Shown here piece after piece: positions 33,488 to 36,843 of a DNA stretch of 36,843 nt. The position numbers were made by a program, and so were the translations under genes. The notes under the pieces were generated by a model, which worked only from the letters and a program-made list of their open reading frames with translations, did not search any database and had not been told where the DNA came from. Position 1 is the stretch's first letter. Every line of letters begins with the position of its first letter. The stretch covers positions 37,576 through 74,418 of the forward strand of contig NZ_AYZD01000017.1 of the NCBI RefSeq assembly GCF_001436755.1, given 5' to 3'. Source of the stretch: Liquorilactobacillus aquaticus DSM 21051. Its GTDB lineage: Bacteria; Bacillota; Bacilli; Lactobacillales; Lactobacillaceae.

Positions 33488-33560
33488 TGTTCCTATCCTA
33501 GTCATTTAGTTACGGCACAATTGTCTAAATATTTATGTGCCAAATACTGGGATAGGAGCA
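33488..33560. repeat. 73-bp hairpin element, left copy
   Basis: The element begins TGTTCCTATCC and ends GGATAGGAGCA, with imperfect terminal inverted repeats of about 19 bases. Inside, GGCACA (33514-33519) pairs with TGTGCC (33536-33541). The right 56 bases (33505-33560) recur exactly, inverted, at 36788-36843. It looks like a miniature inverted-repeat element. No clear target duplication is visible. Confidence 0.85.
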
Positions 33561-33647
33561 CCTAGAAATTTCATTATTATACTTCTTGATTTCTTCATTT
33601 TTCTCTCTTAAAAAATGTTTGTGATCTTGAAAAATATTAAAAAACAA

Positions 33648-34434
33648 TCAAGTAACGTTCAATGCTCTAGCCAGCGCTTGGGTCCCATTCATTGTAAACT
33701 CTGGCAAAACGATATTTTTATAATTTTCAATTTTATTATGACCATTCTTTTTCAAAAGCTCCTCAACGGCGGCTACGCAGTGTTTAATCATACCCTGCTG
33801 TATAACTCCTGAATTTAATGACGTAAAATTTCTAAAAAATCGTTCATCTTCAGAGCGACCAATTTCGGGAAAATCTGAACTGATTGAAGATATACCTTCG
33901 ATAGTTGCTATCAAATCATGTCGACTAATTAGAATAGCACTAGCGGCGGAACTTGCATAATATTCTCGTAAACTTCCTGGTGCAATATGACGGCCTAATA
34001 CATCACTACCAACAACAATAGCACCCGATAACAAATTAGAATTTACTGCCGCATAGGCGTTAATTAACCCTAGAATACCTACCGGAATTTTCTGAAGACT
34101 GAACATCTTCTAGCATCACACTTTTTCGATTAGTTAACATTTCTTTAACTTGAATGGTATTTGATTTAAATAGCTCTGGCATCGTATTACTACCAACGAA
34201 TAATCCATCAAACTTATCAAATAGATCCTCTATGTTCGTTTGAAGTTTTTTAATTGCAGAAACAGATAAGGTAACTGCATCCTCATCAGCAGCGGCGACC
34301 CGCCTATTTTCAATACCAATCGTATTATATAAAAAGTCAAGATTAGAATTTGACCAACATGCTAAGATGTCCCTTACGTCAATCCATCTCTTTGGAATGT
34401 AACTGTTTACCATAGAAATTCCTACATTATTCAT
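33648..34434 (-). pseudogene. FabH-like ketoacyl synthase, frameshifted and truncated
   Basis: ATG 34434 (AAAGGTGA upstream) gives MNNVGISMVNSYIPKRWIDV, then FDGLFVGSNTMPELFKSNTI, typical of the thiolase-fold KAS III N-terminal half. The expected nucleophile motif (xxCSG) reads SSENSG, with no Cys. The frame then breaks near 34070. In the next phase it resumes as GILGLINAYAAVNSNLLSGA and runs to 33648, stopping before the C-terminal Asn region. About 265 residues remain of an expected 320-340. The active site, the frame and the C-terminus are therefore all damaged. It follows the permease gene by 29 bases. Confidence 0.75.
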
Positions 34435-34463
34435 TTTTTCACCTTTCTTAGTATGAAACATAC

Positions 34464-35642
34464 TTAAGCAACTTGTGGATTTTTTCCTTTAACAAAAAAA
34501 ACACGAATCACGCAAATTATGAACATAATTGCTGAAATCATCAAGAGAAAAACCAAATCATAGGTTAAGCGATTTGATCCGCCAAATAAAACAGACATAT
34601 ATCCGTCTGCAATGTAGCTGGCAGGAAAATAGCCGCTGATTGCTTGATAAAAGCTAGATAACATAACTTTGGGTACTAAAACGCCAGAAGTGACTAATTG
34701 AACCGAAAGAGACAGAATGTTTAATAACATACCCCCCATTCCAAACACAATTAGCATCATCTGTGTGAAGCATAGGAATGAGAAATAAACGAAAAATTCG
34801 AAGGTCCCGGTTTCTATAATTGATGTTTTAAAGTCTACGCCAAAGCATTGCATTAAAATTATTGTAAATAGAGCTAAAACCAGTGACATAATAATATTTA
34901 TAGCTTGTTTGCTAAAGAAAATGGGCCACTTATCAAATTTATCTTGAATTTTACTAGAAACTGTATTTAAGTTCAGACTCATAATCATGGACCCAACGAA
35001 AGAAGCCAATAAAACTAGTAGTGGAATCATTGTAATTGAGAAGTCTTTTGCTTTATTTGGTTGTACAATGTTTGATTCTACAGCCTTTTGATTAGTCTTT
35101 TTAAGTGCAGATGAAAGAGTGGACGAAATAGCTACAGCTACTGATTTTTGAGGAAGTTTTTGTTCTAATCCTTCCGAGAATTTTTTTAAAATTAATTGTT
35201 GTTGATAGACATGAATTTTGGAATTGATTTTTTCGGTAATGCTAGTTGCTGCACTATTCATAATAGACTTAGCCAAAGAAGCATTTGCTTGGCTAATTCG
35301 ATATTCAATTTTGGGTTTTTTCGTGGATTGAATATCTTTTGTAAAGTTTTTAGGTATTGTAATAATCATATCTAAATTTCTATGAGCCATACTTGTGGTT
35401 GCGGCTGACTTCTTAGAATAATACTTAACTTTAAACGGCAAGTTCTTTTTTAGAGATTTTTTGATACTGTTACCAAGCGCTGCATCATGATTTACAATAG
35501 CAATTCTTAAATGATCGGTTCTATTAGTGACACCGTGATATCCAGTCATCCAGACACAGAAGAAAACAAGCATAAATACAAATGCAATAATAATACCGAC
35601 AAACGTTTCACGGTATTTAAAAAATTCTTTAAACGTTTTCAC
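34464..35642 (-). CDS. YhgE/DUF3533-type ABC-2 permease-like membrane protein
   Basis: 392 residues. One N-terminal helix (about 14-35), a large extracytoplasmic domain (about 40-205) with RIAIVNHDAALGNSIKKSLK and NLDMIITIPKNF, then five or six helices to residue 384. This matches the ABC-2/YhgE-Pip/DUF3533 group, in which a single protein often acts with a divergent TetR regulator in multidrug or bacteriocin tolerance. No ATPase gene adjoins it. A 158-base divergent region with operator repeats separates it from the TetR gene. Confidence 0.85.
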   Translation of the reverse strand: MKTFKEFFKYRETFVGIIIAFVFMLVFFCVWMTGYHGVTNRTDHLRIAIVNHDAALGNSIKKSLKKNLPFKVKYYSKKSAATTSMAHRNLDMIITIPKNFTKDIQSTKKPKIEYRISQANASLAKSIMNSAATSITEKINSKIHVYQQQLILKKFSEGLEQKLPQKSVAVAISSTLSSALKKTNQKAVESNIVQPNKAKDFSITMIPLLVLLASFVGSMIMSLNLNTVSSKIQDKFDKWPIFFSKQAINIIMSLVLALFTIILMQCFGVDFKTSIIETGTFEFFVYFSFLCFTQMMLIVFGMGGMLLNILSLSVQLVTSGVLVPKVMLSSFYQAISGYFPASYIADGYMSVLFGGSNRLTYDLVFLLMISAIMFIICVIRVFFVKGKNPQVA

Positions 35643-35669
35643 AATAATCCCTCCGTTTTTATCTTTGTG

Positions 35670-35713
35670 TAATAAGTGCTATTATTGCTATGGCACACTA
35701 GTGTCACTTATTA
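35670..35713. promoter_or_regulatory. TetR operator region
   Basis: TAATAAGTG (35670-35678) is matched by CACTTATTA (35705-35713), and the perfect palindrome ACACTAGTGT (35695-35704) lies between them. A related sequence, TAATAGTAAGTGCTAC, occurs again near 35756-35771 before the TetR start. These are good candidates for the repressor's own sites. Confidence 0.6.
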
Positions 35714-35800
35714 CAAACCCTAGTATACTGTTTTTTTTTAAGAAGTCTATGGCTTAATAGTAAGTGCTACAATATGCAAAATTTGTGACAGGAGGAAAAT

Positions 35801-36385
35801 ATGGACGGACATTTAAAGATTGCTGAACAATCAAAGTACATGCTCACTAAGGGATTGATTGATTTAATGAAATCTAATAAATATGCTGATATTTCGGTAA
35901 AAGATATTGCTAACAATGCAGGGTTATCAAGGAGAACTTTCTACAGAATATTCAAGAATAAAGAAGCTGTATTAGATAGTATTGGGATAAACTTGGTTTT
36001 AGGATATATTCAAGAGTTGAGAACATTTGATGATGAGCAATTAACATTTAGTGCTGTTATTTCAATCTTTTTCCAATATTGGTGGAAACATAAAGCAACT
36101 GCTCAAGTATTAATTGGGCAAGACCTGTTTATAAGTGTTTTGTTGAAAGCAACCAGAGACGAACGGAGCATTAAAATGTATGACTTGTTTAAAATGCCCT
36201 GGCACGTGGATGGTTCTGAAGACGATATTAAATACACAATGATTTTCTTTACAGGCGGGTATTGGAGTGTTATTGATTCTTGGTTGGCAGAAAGTCATCC
36301 TATGAATCCGGATAAAATGTCGGATACCTTAGCATTAGCATTAAAAAGTTTATCCAAGGTAACAGAAAGTCTACACAAAAAATAA
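35801..36385 (+). CDS. TetR/AcrR family regulator of the permease
   Basis: 194 residues. The DNA-binding domain is ADISVKDIANNAGLSRRTFY followed by RIFKNKEAVLDSI. The C-terminal domain (about 80-190) includes KMPWH and FFTGGYWSV, shared with the truncated TetR downstream. ACAGGAGG precedes ATG 35801. It is divergent from the permease gene and very likely represses it. Confidence 0.88.
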   Translation: MDGHLKIAEQSKYMLTKGLIDLMKSNKYADISVKDIANNAGLSRRTFYRIFKNKEAVLDSIGINLVLGYIQELRTFDDEQLTFSAVISIFFQYWWKHKATAQVLIGQDLFISVLLKATRDERSIKMYDLFKMPWHVDGSEDDIKYTMIFFTGGYWSVIDSWLAESHPMNPDKMSDTLALALKSLSKVTESLHKK

Positions 36386-36446
36386 AAAGTGAAAGATTAA
36401 GTGCTGGGAAAGTATGTTTCTCAAACACCACATCTTTCGCTTTTTT
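36384..36446. terminator. Terminator after the TetR gene
   Basis: AAAAAGTGAAAGAT (36384-36397) pairs with ATCTTTCGCTTTTTT (36432-36446) with one G-U pair. It lies between the convergent TetR genes and can serve both. Confidence 0.85.
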
Positions 36447-36454
36447 AGATATAA

Positions 36455-36811
36455 TTATTTAATATTTTTGAAAGTGAGTATTAAGGAGTTAGCAATGACT
36501 TCAGGAGTGCATATTTTCCCCGATTTTAACCAGAATATATACGTACTTTGTAAACCACCTGAGAAGAAATAACTGGTTAATTTGACGTTTATATCGTGTG
36601 AGGGATTGTGCCATGGAACATCAAGGCTGTAATAAATGCTATAAAATTTATCAACGGACTGGGTTAAGAAAGAAGTGATTAAATCGTTTTTAATTAATAA
36701 TATTAAAACGGACTCATATTTTTCCCAGAATTTGAAATAGAACAATATAACATCTTTGAATGAGTCAAATCTTTGTTTTGGTAAACTTGCTCCTATCCCA
36801 GTATTTGGCAC
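36455..36811 (-). pseudogene. Second TetR regulator, C-terminal half only
   Basis: 118 residues. FKDVILFYFKFWEKYESVLI, SLDVPWHNP and SYFFSGGLQSTYIFWL align with the C-terminal domain of the intact TetR at 35801-36385 (shared PWH and FFxGG), so the two are paralogues. The DNA-binding half is missing. The first residues (MPNTGIGA), from GTG 36811, are encoded inside the inverted hairpin repeat, so the break lies at the repeat edge near 36788. No ribosome site was found. Any protein made could not bind DNA but might still dimerise. Confidence 0.8.
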
Positions 36812-36843
36812 ATAAATATTTAGACAATTGTGCCGTAACTAAA
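36788..36843. repeat. Hairpin element, right copy, cut by the window end
   Basis: These 56 bases are the exact reverse complement of 33505-33560. It reads TGCTCCTATCCCAGTATTT inward from the broken TetR gene. If full length it should continue about 17 bases beyond the window to a TGTTCC-type end. Confidence 0.9.

Noticed and set aside
33488-33560. Reading the 73-bp hairpin as a simple Rho-independent terminator
   Set aside because: There is no T run after either arm, and the sequence recurs exactly in inverted orientation at the edge of a broken gene.
1-36843. CRISPR array or cas genes
   Set aside because: No series of direct repeats with regular spacers and no Cas-like protein was seen anywhere in the window.

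Overview
The window looks like a chromosomal accessory stretch from a low-GC Gram-positive in the Lactobacillaceae. Evidence: AT-rich codon use, strong AGGAGG-type ribosome binding sites, an LPQTGE-anchored surface protein, a YfhO membrane protein, a DHA2 drug pump followed by a DUF4811 protein, a fused OpuC-type permease/binding protein, and a TipAS-type MerR regulator. The genus is not determined. I see no tRNA, rRNA, CRISPR array or intact transposase.

Layout. 1-4.8 kb: 3' end of an LPXTG surface protein with 42-bp tandem repeats, YfhO, a GNAT acetyltransferase and a Cof-type HAD phosphatase. 4.9-7.8 kb: an operon of a MarR regulator, an NADP-dependent MDR oxidoreductase and a disulfide-oxidoreductase-family flavoprotein, which looks like an electrophile or redox stress unit. 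7.8-11.4 kb: a decayed zone with a PucR-domain fragment, an intact SorC-type regulator and broken remains of a UgpC/MsmK-type ABC ATPase and a calcineurin-type phosphoesterase. Two identical inverted 14-mers bracket the regulator. 11.6-14.7 kb: TetR divergent from an MFS pump and DUF4811 gene, with a long palindrome between them. 14.8-19.4 kb: an alkyl-sulfatase-like metallo-hydrolase, then RpiR divergent from two translationally coupled Gfo/Idh/MocA dehydrogenases. 19.5-24.6 kb: an F420-reductase-like protein, a convergent Rrf2 regulator, an osmoprotectant ABC transporter in two genes and a second MDR oxidoreductase. 24.7-28.8 kb: TetR divergent from an MMPL exporter, then a convergent third Gfo/Idh/MocA gene.

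28.9-30.5 kb is phage-like: a LexA/CI-type repressor with a Cys-Gly self-cleavage site, repeated operators, two small divergent genes, then an 89-bp imperfect palindrome. 30.7-33.5 kb has a TipAS-type MerR gene with its 19-bp-spacer promoter, then three minus-strand frames each broken by a single stop codon, and an orphan frame with no normal start. 33.5-36.84 kb is bounded by a perfect 56-bp inverted repeat that belongs to a 73-bp hairpin element. Inside are a broken FabH-like gene, a YhgE/DUF3533-type permease, its divergent TetR regulator and a second TetR cut off at the right repeat. The window ends inside that repeat.

The recurring design is a local regulator beside the small detoxification, export or redox operon it probably controls, mixed with genes broken by single-base changes. 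The signals I rate highest are the inverted hairpin element bounding the 33.5-36.8 kb segment, two genes whose only well-placed start codon is ATT, the self-cleaving repressor module, and the paired operators around the SorC regulator. I found no convincing complete, previously undescribed multi-gene system.
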